Source of the DNA: Zhengitettix transpicula
Lineage: Eukaryota; Arthropoda; Insecta; Orthoptera; Tetrigidae
Reading direction: 5' to 3'
Assembly: GCA_037074705.1 (NCBI GenBank)
Contig: CM073590.1
Coordinates: 222,338,246-222,402,245, forward strand
Length of the DNA stretch: 64,000 nucleotides
The translations under genes and the position numbers were made by a program. Each line of letters opens with the position of its first letter. Within the stretch, counting starts at the first letter, position 1. Shown here piece after piece: positions 1 through 12,200 of the stretch. Under the pieces are notes generated by a model, which saw only the letters and a list, made by a program, of their open reading frames with translations, was not told where the DNA came from and did not search any database.

Positions 1-11
1 TCTAAACGTGT

Positions 12-246
12 TCATTTCAAACAGGAAAAACTAACTGTCGGGATATGGCTCGACCACGGGTGGGGGTGGACGACGTGGAAATTTTCAAACATGACAAAAC
101 GGCCGTTATTTTCGTTTAATAAATATTTTACGAGGTCAGTGAGATAGATAGCGTTTTTCGGGATATTTCTGTGTATAATTTTAACATCTTTCTGTATTGG
201 AGGGTAGAGGTGGTAGAGGTGGAGGCGCGTTTCACACAACAACGCG
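12..246 (-). CDS. unidentified open stretch, possible exon or old element
   Basis: The minus strand is open for about 78 codons, which is long for such AT-rich DNA. The peptide includes NIPKNAIYLTDLVKYLL and NGRFVMFENFHVV and looks more protein-like than most chance frames here. I do not recognise a family. It begins after a stop-free lead from about 246 and ends at a stop just inside the window edge. No start context or splice sites decide its limits. It could be an exon, a piece of a transposon protein, or chance. Confidence 0.15.
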
Positions 247-833
247 AAAATAACTGAGATTGGAGTCGAATAAGGAGTTATGGATGTCGCTGAGTTTAAT
301 TATGACAACCCGAGCAACGCCTAGGACCCAGCTAGTATATTTATAAAACACTTAATGTTCTTGGAAAGTTATAACTAACGGCTTGCTTTAATTCTATAAT
401 AGGTGAGTAATTATGCATAATGCTCTCTTTTTATTGATCATTACATTACATGTATGCTGTGAATCGACGCAAAAATTTCTGTTGAAGATCACGCTGCTGC
501 ATGGAAGCCATAAAGAATAGATCAGTGTTGCATTCATATATTAAGTATTTAATTCTTTTTATTATGACGAATTGTTAATAATTATATAAAACTACTATAT
601 CGTGTATTTTTATTGTATGTTGTCAGAGTTATAAATTACGTTAATATGTTTTAATATTTTTGGCGTATATTATTTCCTCTTTCGAGGACTAATAGAAAAT
701 ACATGTAAATAAAAATCCCAGGACGCTTACTCTACCGATAAATAATAAGTTTCACTTCATTAGTAATTATTTCTAATAACAAGTAACCACATCACTCGTA
801 GTATGTGTTCTCTGCTCTGGCTCTGTCTCTTAC

Positions 834-933
834 CAAGTGTTGACAGAACTTCCCAGAAGATAAGAGAAACTGAACCAGACAGCACGACCAGGGCTAACAA
901 GAAAATCCTGTCTGTCTGGCCTAAGCCACTCGA
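834..933 (-). CDS. candidate internal exon with a membrane-like segment
   Basis: On the minus strand a GC-richer stretch ends in a strong splice donor, CTTG followed by GTAAGAG. A usable acceptor ending CACGCAG lies about 100 bases upstream. In one frame the exon reads SGLGQTDRIF, then LLALVVLSGSVSLIFW and EVLSTL, with a hydrophobic core of about 17 residues like a transmembrane helix or signal anchor. A second frame is also open across the same DNA and runs through the donor. I do not recognise the protein. The donor is the best evidence; the rest is inference. Confidence 0.22.
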
Positions 934-1269
934 CTGCGTGACAATATCTCATCGCCATTTGCTGCTGGTTCCTGGGTGAGGTAGGCCCGAAGATCCACAT
1001 CCAGATTCTCTCCCGTTGATATTCATTTACAGTTATTATATATCTACTAATATATATCCGTAAATAGCGTTGAATAATTTGATTTAACGTGACAAAAAAT
1101 ACTGGGAAAATAAACATAGTATTGTACATTAACGATTTAATACAATCAAACACAAACAATAAATATAAAGATATATTATATTAAAATCAGAAAAGAAGAC
1201 ACTCATATTTTCTATAAATATACGTTTCCAAACTAATTTTACGAACGTTATTCGAGCTGATTATTAGTT

Positions 1270-1470
1270 TTAATTGAGTTGTCTACTATAATTCTTCCCC
1301 GGTGTCTGAGGAACGTTAAGGAGGAAGAGAGCAAGGACCAAACGGTTGAAAGCAGCCCAGGAATACGATAATGGATAGAGCCTGTAGACATAACAGCTGT
1401 TGACGCACAATGGTTGATTTGAGAGGCGTGTACAGCTAGGTAGGTAATCTTCAGGATCGCTAGTAAACAC
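1270..1470 (-). CDS. unidentified open frame
   Basis: A 66-codon minus-strand frame with a hydrophobic stretch (AFNRLVLALFLLNV) lies 300 bases upstream, in transcript order, of the candidate exon at 834-933. Local GC is above the flanking DNA. There is no recognisable domain and no decisive splice site. If the 834-933 exon is real this might belong to the same gene, but that is speculation. Confidence 0.12.
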   Translation of the reverse strand: MFTSDPEDYLPSCTRLSNQPLCVNSCYVYRLYPLSYSWAAFNRLVLALFLLNVPQTPGKNYSRQLN

Positions 1471-1499
1471 TGCGTGCCATCTTCAACTTGTTTATATTC

Positions 1500-4460
1500 A
1501 AGGTCTTGTATAATTCGCTAGCTTATGTCAATGAATGTGCATACATTACAATACTATTATTTAGTGTTCTGTATGATGACAGGTCTTTGTACTCGAGCTT
1601 AGAACAATCCGTGATTATCCATTCTATTCTTCTGTCACTTAAACTGTCAAGCACATAATAAAAATATTAATAGTTATTTTAGAACAAGTTGATTGCTTTA
1701 TTTTTTTTTGTAATATCATTCATGATTTGATCGATAATGAGGTTAATCAAGTCGAAAAAAAAATTATTTACTTACATTTTTTACATTTAAATCGTATTGA
1801 TTATAAAGGACTACCTTCAAATATTTGAAGGTGAATAAATCTCAACGAACCATCCGCATCGTCATCCTCATTTTTTTAATAACTGTAATATTTGTTATAC
1901 ATTCAAAAACAATTAATTTTGACCTATGATCCTTTTTAGATTTTGACTTAAAATAGTTTACGAGTAATCTGTTTGAAATTTATTGGCATTATTATTTACT
2001 GCTTTCCATTCGTTCTACACGTTTAGACCTTTTCAGGTGCAGAGTTAGAAGTCTCGCCTTCGTATCCACACCACTTTTGATCTATGACGTCGTCTATACA
2101 TGTACGTATTTTAAGTACATATAATAACAATGGCCGGGAAATATAAATATATACTTTGGATTTATTCGTTATATCTTTCCTGTTAGAAATGAATGCGAAA
2201 CTTGGACCCTCCTCGTCACAAAAATTAAGCGCCCCTTCCTCAATGCAACAAGCAATACACCCTTGGAATTGAGAACACGTACGACCATTTTTCTAAACAA
2301 AAAAACTTTTCTAATTTTATACTTTTCAGATTTTTTCAAATCGTGTGTCCCCCCTAACCGTTCTTGCTCTTGTTAGATACCGTGTAATGGCAGCGCTATT
2401 TTCTTTGATACCTAATAAGAGTCAAATTTGATCTCGAACTAATATTTTTCTTCCCTGAACAATCTGAAAATATCCCTTGCTTTCTGAATCGCATTCATTG
2501 TTTTCCTTGTTCTCAACTTTTACTTTTAAAATAGTCACAATGTTGTTTCATTCTGAGCGATGCAATTGTTTCTCACTATATGATTAATATTTCACGAATT
2601 TTGTATTAATTATTGATAAAAACCTCTGTTCTGATTTAAATATAATTTTTTTATACCTTTAGTTTTTTTAAACTCTACTCCAGAAAGACATTCTAATAAT
2701 TTTCCTCTTTAGAGCACCATTCCTATATATAACCACTTTCGGTTATTACTGTAATGGAATCAAGTTCATGCGTTTTAAGTTTTATTTAAAAATCTTTTCA
2801 ATCATATCTGTACTTTTAGTAAATCTAATAATTGAAGATCCCGGCAATTTACACAATCAGATTAATATAAAAATTCAATATCAATGAAGTAATTATTATC
2901 ATAAAAACTACTTATTAAGGTCTCATATTTTTTAACAATTAGAATTTGCACCTGATGAAGGATTATTTTTAATTTCAATGTACCAATGGAAGTAAATATT
3001 TAATTTTCAACTTGTACCGAATTTTTGGTTGCCTTTATATTAATTTATTTTGTTATTATACATATTACATGTTATTAATATTTTTAAGTTTTATTCTATT
3101 CTATTCTTGTTCATCTGTTGGTTTCGGTAGAAAGCATTTACTTTCGTGTCGTGTTTAGGCTAAAGATTGCTAAACCAACTACACTCATTTTTTCCTAGAT
3201 AATATAAACGTCTATTTTGGTTACTCGTTGCCGTTATATCTGTCATAATCAATGTCTTCAACGTAGTGGACGGTATCCATTTTTATTTCAGATATTTTTC
3301 TCAGTTTTATGACTTTATGGATTGACTAATTAGTAAATTTTAAAAATAACGTGGTTTACTTTAGCCTTTCCCGAGGTAAGCCGAGTTTTCCTTGTAATTA
3401 CGAGTAGAGGAAAGCTCCACGTGATACACGAGTATATGGGAAGCAGTCCTTGAAATACACACATTTGTTTATCTCTCCGGATGCAAAAGTCCACAGCGAT
3501 TCATGCGAAGTGATCATGTAAGCTCGTGGATGCTGCTTCAGTTTATAAATAGCTGTCATGGGACCTCAGGATTGGGCGCTTGCACCAAAATATTCCTCAC
3601 TTTTAAACAGAAAAGAACTCAGGTCTTACCTTTCCCAACAAAGTAATTCCAACAAAGCTGGAAATAATAGGAAACTTTTAAGTTAATTTGAATAAAAGTT
3701 AGAATATTCACTTAAATTCAAAACCACGTAGTTATGAAACTACTGAACCCAAGTCAGATAAATATTATTTTAGAACAATTATGATAATGAGAATACGCTG
3801 AAGGAAAAAAATCTATTCATACATTACATGAAAATAAGTTAAAATATAAGAAACGATTCCGTTTTTTAAATGAATATTTACCATCACTTCTCGCCGCCTT
3901 CACCTTCGTAGTAGATTTATATTTTACAACCCTCCTTGGAAGAAGCAGACAAATCGAACTGAGAAACTATTTTTATCCGGGTCAGTAATGAAAGAGTATC
4001 CCTTGGTTATTGCTGAGGGGAGTCATCGTCTTTGATGTTTTATTTAAGCAATCAATAACTAAAAAAGAATTTTTGATATATACCCAAATGTTATATAATT
4101 CTCCTAAAGAGACCCGACAACTAAATCCACACTGAAATGTGATATTTGATATGCGATTTTTAATTTAAACTGAATCAAAATAAAGCGTATTGGCGTTATC
4201 TTTAAATATCCTGTGCGGTTTGAGCATAAAAAAACTTCAAGAATCTTGAAAAATATATTTTTTCCATCCACAAATTTCAGCATTTGTACCATTATTTTGC
4301 TTTCAATATTGATTCATCTTGTAAGGTGAATAGAATCAACACCATTGTTTTATAATTTTTATTAGATGCATTTGGTGCCTGTAAATGTTTTAATCTTTGA
4401 TTATTTCATCCTCAGAATTAATATATTTATTAATGGTTATATTTATCTGACATTGATAAG
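1500..4460. other. AT-rich intergenic DNA, no gene seen
   Basis: Long AT-rich sequence with many stops in all frames. A decayed hammerhead-like string (CTGATGAAGG then AT-rich filler) lies near 2951-2985 without the downstream GAAAC half. A slightly GC-richer patch at about 3370-3600 has no open frame I can support. Confidence 0.5.
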
Positions 4461-4580
4461 TTACAAATGAATGGTAACAGCCAAACAATTTAATAACATA
4501 AAAAAACAATTTTATAACAAAAAAAATTAACACCACATTTATTCCTCAATCCGGGACCTCATAAGGTGTACAAAGGATGA
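4461..4580 (-). repeat. decayed hammerhead-like repeat, relative of the 18.9-kb copy
   Basis: This segment aligns by eye with 18856-18960: both carry AATGAATGRTAACAGCCAAA, an A-rich stretch, AAAATTAACA, then a motif ending in GGTGTAC or GGAGTAC. Read on the minus strand, the core is CTTATGA, GGTCCC, loop, GAGGAATAAATG. Both CTGANGA and GAAAC are therefore damaged. The outer helix I bases ACAC and GTGT are still present on either side. It is probably inactive. Confidence 0.5.
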
Positions 4581-4860
4581 GTATATCAATAATTTCGTTA
4601 TATTGCTAAATTATTCTATTAATATCAGCCAAATATTGATGTTACATTAAGACATTTTCAGTATAATATCCAATATTTGCAATGCCCGTTGTAACTGAAG
4701 AATTAGTTGACATTTACGAATATTTCACATCTCCGTAAAGATACGTTTTAATCAAAGTTAATGCTGCTGTCTAAACCGGATGTTTCAGAATATATGATTA
4801 AATTCAGGATTTATATTTTTAATTTATTGATATAACTTAGATGCCTGCGACAAAAATTCT

Positions 4861-5725
4861 TTTTTTTTTAGGGCAACAGGCTACATGAGGGAAATCCACG
4901 TTGGACAACTTCCCTTTAATAGCATAGGAAGGGATTTGAAAGGGGGGATGTGGAAGGGTAGAGGAAGGTAGTCAAGGGTTAACTAGGGCTATATTTTAAG
5001 GATCCTACCCGGCATTCGCCTAAAAATAATGCAGGGAAAACCCTAGTAAAACCTGCATCAGGTAGGTCGGGCATTGGATCCCTGCCCCACGCCCATCCGA
5101 TAGCGGGAGAGAAGTTTGCTGTGGGGAGGCAGCATTCCCTTCTCCGTGCCTCAACCAGTTTAATCGGCAGCTGGCCGACTATTCCAATGGGAACAGGGAA
5201 CAACTCTTACCGTATGCCCAAGGCCTGTGACCCCGGAACATACACCTCCCAGAACAGGCCGAGGTGCCTCGGCTTGTGGGAACCTTATTTCAAAAACGGA
5301 GAGGAAAAGGCATCCCCAAAGGTAGCCCCTTCGTATCTCTCCTACAAGGTTCTGCCTGCGAAAGAACATCCCTCGCAGGTTACCTGCTATTTTCCCTAAA
5401 AAAGTTCTTTTCTCCTCATGGTTATAACTAGTCGAGGCTCGGAGAAGGGAATGCTGCGTCCCCACAGCAAACTCCTCTCCCGCTATCGGAAGGGCGTGGG
5501 ACAAGTACCGAATGCCCGACCTACCTGATGAAGGGTTTGTCCTGCATTTCTTTTAGGAGAATGCCGGGTAGGATCCTTAAACCATAGCCCGGGGGCCCCA
5601 GTTACCCTTGGCTACCTTCCTCCACCCTTCCGCATCCCCCTTTCAAATCCCTTCCTATGCTATTAAAGGGGAGTTGCCTAACGTGGATTACCCTCATCTA
5701 GCCTGTTGCCGTAAAAAATTAAAAA
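4861..5725. repeat. family A repeat, palindromic copy with two intact arms
   Basis: Left arm (about 4870-5160) and right arm (about 5428-5713) are inverted copies of each other. Both end outside in the same terminal sequence, AGGCTACATGAGGG on the left and its complement on the right. A T run borders the left end and an A-rich run the right end. The spacer (about 5161-5427) includes a segment shared with the copy at 31.0-31.7 kb, near CAGAACAGGCCGAGGTGCC. Inside the spacer, ACCTGCTATTTTCCCTAAAA at about 5381-5402 resembles the family 3' end with its own short A tail. A minus-strand frame at 5160-5504 contains AGNLRGMFFRRQNLVGEIRR; a very similar peptide occurs at 31.5 kb. Whether that is coding or only a conserved repeat is not known. 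Confidence 0.8.
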
Positions 5726-5736
5726 AAAATTATATT

Positions 5737-6344
5737 AATGGGCATTTAACCTTTCTTGTGTATTTGACGTTTTATACCAAGTACGAGCTACTTCTCCTGA
5801 CCGCAATGGCCCATTTACTAATAATGTAATCTATTTCCCACATCTTTCAGCTTTCTCTTCTGTTCGTGATACAACCTTCATTACGTCACGCTACATTAGG
5901 ACATTGTAATCATTTTAAAATGATAACGATCTTGCCTGTGTTGATATAACTGATGCTCTGAACCGCTAATAGTTTTAAAATTATGAGGATATTTTCAGGC
6001 AAATTTTTAGAATGCGGGCTGTGGAGTAATTAGTCATTTAACTGCCCAGACATAATATATTTGTGCGTTATTCCACCATTCTCTTTACACAAATTCGTAA
6101 AATCTTCTGACTTAATTGAGAATGTGTTTGTAAATTGGTTTTACCCGACGAAAAAGGGGAAAAAATGCTATAATTTAAATACAGTAAACTTTCCTGATCT
6201 TAATGGCGACTATACAAATGCTGTGGTGCGGCCATCAATTTTTTTCTTTACAGTTATTGCTCTTGTGTTTTTACCTCAATTATTTTTATCTAATTCCAAT
6301 ATTGAGGGATGTAATTAGACCTTAAAATTTGAGGGAAAATCCTT
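5737..6344. other. intergenic, no gene seen
   Basis: AT-rich DNA between two repeats. An 85-codon plus-strand frame at 6061-6318 has low-complexity hydrophobic composition and no recognisable motif, so I treat it as chance. Confidence 0.4.
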
Positions 6345-6598
6345 TTAATAATAAGATAAAATAGGCAAATGACAGACAAAATGAAGTGATTATATTGATA
6401 CTACACATCGTTTATGAACACTATGTTCCTTTCTTCAGGTGCTAAAGAAGCACAAGAACCATGAGTGACACAACTGCACAATACGAGTGAGAAACTGTTT
6501 TTTTTAGTTCCTGAAGAAAGGAACAAAGTTTTAGGAAACGTTGTATGGTATTTATATCATCACTTCTTTTGTCTGTCATACGGTTATTAGATATTATT
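6345..6598. repeat. fold-back element with hammerhead-like arms (first copy)
   Basis: Inverted arms start at GACAGACAAAATGAAGTGAT (6371) and end with the complement at 6577. Similarity extends outward to about 6345 and 6598. The arms enclose about 60 bases. The right arm, plus strand, has CTGAAGA (6511-6517), AAGGAAC, a loop, then GAAACGTT (6535-6542). The left arm, minus strand, has CTGAAGA with helix I bases GCAC and GTGT, but the GAAAC half is changed to TAAAC. It is clearly related to the element at 15080-15306. No protein is encoded, so this is a non-autonomous element. Confidence 0.75.
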
Positions 6599-6599
6599 A

Positions 6600-8440
6600 T
6601 ATATTTCAAAACAGACATTAAACATTCATTTCGATATCTTTTTAAGTTGGACGTCTAAATACCATGTATAATGACTGTGAGAGCCGAAATGAGATTTATC
6701 ATAGCTTCACTAGTTTAGTATAACAAGTTCTTCAGTTCTGGAATGAAAATTTGTCACTCATAGTTTCATAAAAATTTCCTCGCCCTATTTTGACTTTATA
6801 AAGCAATATTCCTGTAAATAACAAATAAAAATTCAACAAGCGATTCAAGTTTACTGATCAACGGAGATTATTACTCTATTGTTCTCTTTTTATATCGTTC
6901 ATGTTAAATTATTTTGCCTAGAAAATTGCGTAATGGGTGTCATAAATATTTCTTATCTAGTTAGTAAAATTTTAATTTGCTCGTTCTAATTATGATTCCC
7001 TTCTTTTGTTTCTCAATGGAAAATCTGAAACGTGCTGAACCATGATTGTCATCATAGCTGAATTAAAAGTATGCGTGTGTTCTCTTTGTATCCAAATTTG
7101 GTTTCAACATGGTTATGAATATTTTTCCGTAGATGGTCTATGGATTTAATTTGGGGATCAACAAAGAACACGGAAGAGTTTCTTGCTAACGTCAATAGTA
7201 ATAAAAAAGACACCTCTGTTTCTAAGTTAGCACATTGATCTATAGAATACTCAAATTCTGATTATCAATTAAAAATATCGAAAAAATTAATATATCACTA
7301 ATAACAGGTTCCTGTTAATCTTTTGAATTAAATAGTATGTGTTTTGGCATATTTAATTGCATTCAAATCAAATTATTCTGAATTTTTTTTTACTGTTTTG
7401 TGTATTTTTATTTATACTTAACTTCAGATAAATATCAATTTTAATTTAATCTACTATATCCTTTTCAGGAAGTTGAAAAGTTCTTGTTGTGTCCCGGCAT
7501 ACATCTTCGTAATCCAAAACAATATTTTATGGTCAATTAATAAATTAATGTGCCCAAACGATTTTAGCAAATATTTGTTTCAATCAATTTCCCCTTTTTA
7601 AATTATAGGAAATTCACATTTTTAACGTGAATATGTTTTTATCCTGGCGTCAGGCGGAAACATCTGTCATGTTTCTTGATAAGGAAGCAAAGTGACGCAA
7701 CCTGCAACACAGCAGAGGTAATCGGACGCGTCATAGTTCGGCTGCAAGGTGCTTTTGAGTGGCGCGCTACCAGCGACGTTGTTTGTTCTCAGAGTTTGCT
7801 ACACAGAATCACAGTTAAATAGACAATTTGTTTATGTTGTTATACGCTGCGTACATTTGAATAAAATTTAGAGCTTTTTCTACCTCAGTTTACATGAATA
7901 TAATTAAGACACCTCAAGTTCGCTGTGGACAGCGACGAACTCTATCGGAGAACGCGTCAACTTCTTGAATTCAGACCTTGATGGTGGCTACGAAAATGTA
8001 TTTTGTTTTTAAGTGAATATGATTTTTCAACTACATACATCTTCGTAACAGTAAATAAAATGATAAATAAATTTCATGATTCAGCAAAGTCAGTAAGTTA
8101 TTTTGTTCTGCATCGCCCACGCTTCATGACTCTTATTCAATTGCAAAGTATCCACAAATTCTCTAAAATCTGCTTGTAATCAATTAAATTATCAGAAACG
8201 TTTTCATAGGTTTCTCGTAATTTTGTGACTACCTCAAATTCAAGGTACATATTCCCTTTTTTACCACACCTGGCTTGCAATTTACTTCGCTTTTTGTTGA
8301 AAATACCTCACAAGCTGTTTCGGACAGTAAAACTGCTCTGTCACCCTCTGCAACAATCTTCGATGAGTGAATCCACGCGTCGTAATTCTGAGAGTCATCG
8401 GAGAATCTCTGTTATGTAAGGAGAATAATATAATCACAAC
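6600..8440. other. intergenic, no gene seen
   Basis: AT-rich sequence with stops throughout. A somewhat GC-richer patch at about 7650-7800 (around GGACGCGTCATAG) might be regulatory or an old repeat. A 64-codon frame at 8225-8419 has no recognisable feature. Confidence 0.4.
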
Positions 8441-8442
8441 TT

Positions 8443-8465
8443 TGTGTGTGTGTGTGTGTGTGTGT
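8443..8465. repeat. (GT)n microsatellite
   Basis: A run of about eleven GT dinucleotides. Confidence 0.95.
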
Positions 8466-8554
8466 CCTATATATGAGACAATGCAGAATAGAGAATCGCT
8501 CTGGATTTGGCAAAGTCCATCTACTTCGCTGATGCTTCATTAGTTTCGTATCGA

Positions 8555-8660
8555 AAGACCCGGCTACAAAACCCATTGGATAGGGCATTCATTGTGCTAC
8601 GTTACATGTAACGGTATGAAGTAGATAGTTCCGGGTTCGAAACCCGTGGGAGTCCCCATT
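8555..8660 (+). repeat. tRNA-like SINE fragment
   Basis: GGGTTCGAAACCC at 8633-8645 is a perfect RNA polymerase III B-box and T-arm sequence, with TTCGAAA as the loop between CGGG and CCCG. The expected acceptor stem, D arm and anticodon arm do not form around it, so it is not a tRNA gene. It is best read as the head of a tRNA-derived SINE. No A tail or target-site duplication was recognised. Confidence 0.45.
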
Positions 8661-8982
8661 TCTTCCATGTTCTTTTTTTTCTGCATTGTATATCTTGACC
8701 TACCGGAGTTTCCTTTCGTCGTCACGGAATGTCTCGATAAATATATTTCAATTTTTATAAATCTGATTTTCATGCATTTTACTACCGATTTTTAAAAACA
8801 TTTTCATCGGTATAATCCTTCACATGACTGAACCAGTATCAAATTTTATCCATTAAATACGCGATGTTTATCACAAAACTATTCGATGGTAAGAAATAAA
8901 ATTACGATAGTTACATATTAAAACAAACATTCTTCTCTTCAGTAGTGTAGTAAGACACAGAAATCGGGAAAATAAAAGTCAA

Positions 8983-9285
8983 GGCATCCAAGGGTTAACT
9001 AGGACCGTAGGGATCATACCCAGCAATTCACCAAAATGTGATGCAGAGAACCATGCATGAGGTAGGCCGAATTCATTTTACTTGTCCCACGTCTTGTTGA
9101 TGGAGTTTGGAGGTTGCTGTGTGGACGAAGTATTTTCGTCTAAGTTTGGAGTCAGCTGGCGGACAATTCCAATGGGAACAGATCACAACTCTTACCGTAT
9201 ACGCAGCGTCTGCAACCGCGGAGCACACTCCTCTCAAGAATGCTCGATGTATCTCTGCTTAGCCGAAATAAGGGAGTAAATATTA
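8983..9285 (-). repeat. family A repeat, decayed and truncated copy
   Basis: It matches the minus-strand orientation of family A from AAGGGTTAACTAGG through the GATGCAG segment and the GGACAATTCCAATGGGAACA segment to ACTCCTCTCAAGAATGC. Many substitutions and small deletions make it older than the copies at 5, 20, 31 and 56 kb. The terminal region with the T run is missing. Confidence 0.75.
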
Positions 9286-12200
9286 ATGTAGCTGCGATGA
9301 TTACGTAAAATTATATGAATGAACCTCAGATGCAAAGGATTATAAATAAAAGAGAGAAAAAATTAAGAATAGCAAAAATTTGTGAAAGATGGACTAAAAT
9401 TCAAGCTTATAAATGAGTATAGCATCTAAATTTCTGCAGATCAAGATCCGTATTAAATATTTTAAAAATTATTGGTAAAATTATTGTTACATACCTTTTT
9501 AGTTTAATTATTTATACAGTGATACGTTAGAATTAACATTTCGGGTGTAGTAGATAATGCTCAGAAATAGTATGGGAAATATTAGTTTATATTTTTCAGT
9601 ATGACATTTTTATCACAATAAATACGCAAATACATTTTGATTAAATGATAATGTCATTATATATTTTATTTACAGCTTCAGACATATTTAACATGTAAAT
9701 ATTAGGCTCGTATTTAGTTCCTGTACATTAATGACTGACAACAAACTTGTATTTGAGACCAGGTGGCAGGGAATTAAAATTAAAAAAATATTGTTTCAAT
9801 TATTTAAAACAATCAGCTTGATTATACAATTATAAAATGAATTTGAAATGCATAGACGTAATTTTCAGACTAAAAAATCGGAACTTCTAAACATAGTGTA
9901 AATTTTTGTTGCCTTATGAGTAATAAAATGACAAGATAAACTTACTGAACAGTAAGTTAAACTAAAAGGATTGCATTAAAGTGTTTTCATTATTCAAGTG
10001 TATGGTGACGAAATTGCTTTCAAGGATTCCTAAAAATCAAGCTGAGATCTTAAATAAATTAAACATAAGAAATATATACACGAATAATAATAAATGTTAT
10101 ATATAAAGTATATATAACAATTAAATTTCATTCCAATTTTGCAAAAATTTATATCAATTTCATAGCTTTTATCATAATTATTATTCAGATAAATGTAAAA
10201 AATTACAATGTCAATTGAAACTTGTTAACTCACCTCATTTTAGTTAACAGCGAATAATATGCATATAATAAGATTTCTTCTTTAAATTTTTTATATATTT
10301 ATATAGAGGATCTCAGGAATACAACTATAAAAGAAGAAACAAAAATGTATGCTGGGAAACATGAAGATAGGCGTCACTGCCACATCAACCCAGTGGCCCA
10401 ATAACTTCTGGAAAATCAACACCGAACCAGGAGACAGAAAAGAAGAAAACCAGCGGATCTACTGTAAAGTGCAGCTTATAAAAGCTGAGTACATAGCGTG
10501 AGTGAAGTCTACACGGAACAGAAAAATCTAGAAGATAACAGTGAATAGACTCTAGTCGTTAGGTATTTAATTTAAGATGTTTAGAAGAAAATTAATGGTT
10601 AGTTTTAAAAGACTAGTTTTACTAGCAGACACACGGCTGCTGATAAAATAAATAAACAATTTTTTTATAGCACTGATTATTTTATTTTTATTCAATTCAC
10701 CATAATTCTTGTAGTTTTTAATCTGAAGATGTGTCTAAACATAGGTTTACCTGTTGAAGTATAAAATTAAATTTTTGACTATATAAGAAGGACCAGGATG
10801 ATCGTTACCAACTAATTTAGGATTTTGGAATCAGTCTCAAAAGAGTATTTGGTCTTAATTATCAAAGTATGTGTGTTGAGTGAGATAATTTTAAATATTA
10901 CAATGTGAATTTTAATCTTGTATTGTATTTACAGATAAAATAATATTTAAGTGATTTAATAATTTCAAATATATAGAGCCTACTACTTATTTTAATTACA
11001 AGGTTATAACTTTTTTTATATCAAGAAAACGATTATGATGTTTAGCCGACAGCTCCTTAATTTGAACAAAAACTTGAGAATAATCTTAGTAAGAGTCCTT
11101 AATTTTCGACTAATGATCGAAGGGTGTAAGAATTATAGTAAAATTATAATATTTGTGAATGAATAATAATATTAATTTCCTTATGGTTTCCCGATGAATA
11201 GGCTGTTGGAAATAACATAGTAATAGTTTCGCAAGTTAATGAGGATTTCAAAAAAATTATCATGTGTATAGTTTCCGTATCATAAACCCAAATTTCCAGA
11301 CATATATGCTTGAATTGGTTGTGTTTATAAGTTTGAGTTCAAAACTGCCTTTTAACGGTCGCTCGATTCACGGAGCAAGAAACATTCTCTGTTTACATTG
11401 GTTTACTGTTTTACAGCATATCATATAACGTTTCGCTGTCCACTTTCAGAGCGGGTTGTAGCTTCGGCATAACTCAGCGTGGAAGCCATTTATTATATAA
11501 ATAATCGACGTACAGTTATCACTACAAGAATTAATACTAATCGAATAACATTTTCATAAGGTAATCCGACAACATTCCGAAGTAAATTAGACACAAAATT
11601 CTGCAGTCTGAGTGACGTAATATAGCAATTGTTTTGTGGTCCAATGTAACAAGTACATTCGGTAACAATGATTTTCTAGGATTTAAATTCTTATTGTAGT
11701 CTGACGATTCTAGCTTGTCTACTTTTGTTAATTTTTTAAAAAAAAAAATTCTGTTAATTTTTAATATTTCTCCTCCTGGTTAAAAATATATTATAACTCA
11801 TTTTACATAATAAAATATGACGAACGATATCAATATCAAAATTGTAGCTGAAGCCAAATTACATTTATTTAACGAAATGTCTTTAACTTTCAAACTTTTT
11901 AAAATGAGAGATCAATGGTAATTTAATATAATTATAAAATAACTATCAAAATATTAACAGACACGGTTATTATGTATGGAGCTAAGTATCAATATCGTAA
12001 CTGGGGTGACAGGATCTGTAAATAGCATTTTATGATAAAAATAATATCTTTTCAGAAGTAATGGTACAAAGTGACGAAATATCAAGAATATATAATTAAT
12101 AAATGTTTGAAGATTGTTTCTGGTTTATATTAGTATGAGAGAAGATCTTTAATCTGGTTCTTATATCTTTCTGTAAGCTGACATTAGATGGAAGTACTGA

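Noticed and set aside
4861..5725. Family A as a foldback DNA transposon
   Set aside because: The palindromic copy suggests this, but A tails, 5' truncations and a 12-bp target-site duplication at 31 kb argue for retroposition.
8570..8650. Possible tRNA gene at the GGGTTCGAAACCC motif
   Set aside because: The T arm forms but acceptor, D and anticodon arms do not; a SINE remnant fits better.
10719..10765. CTGAAGATGTGTC string as a hammerhead
   Set aside because: No GAAAC half follows and no helix II closes; kept only as a possible relic.
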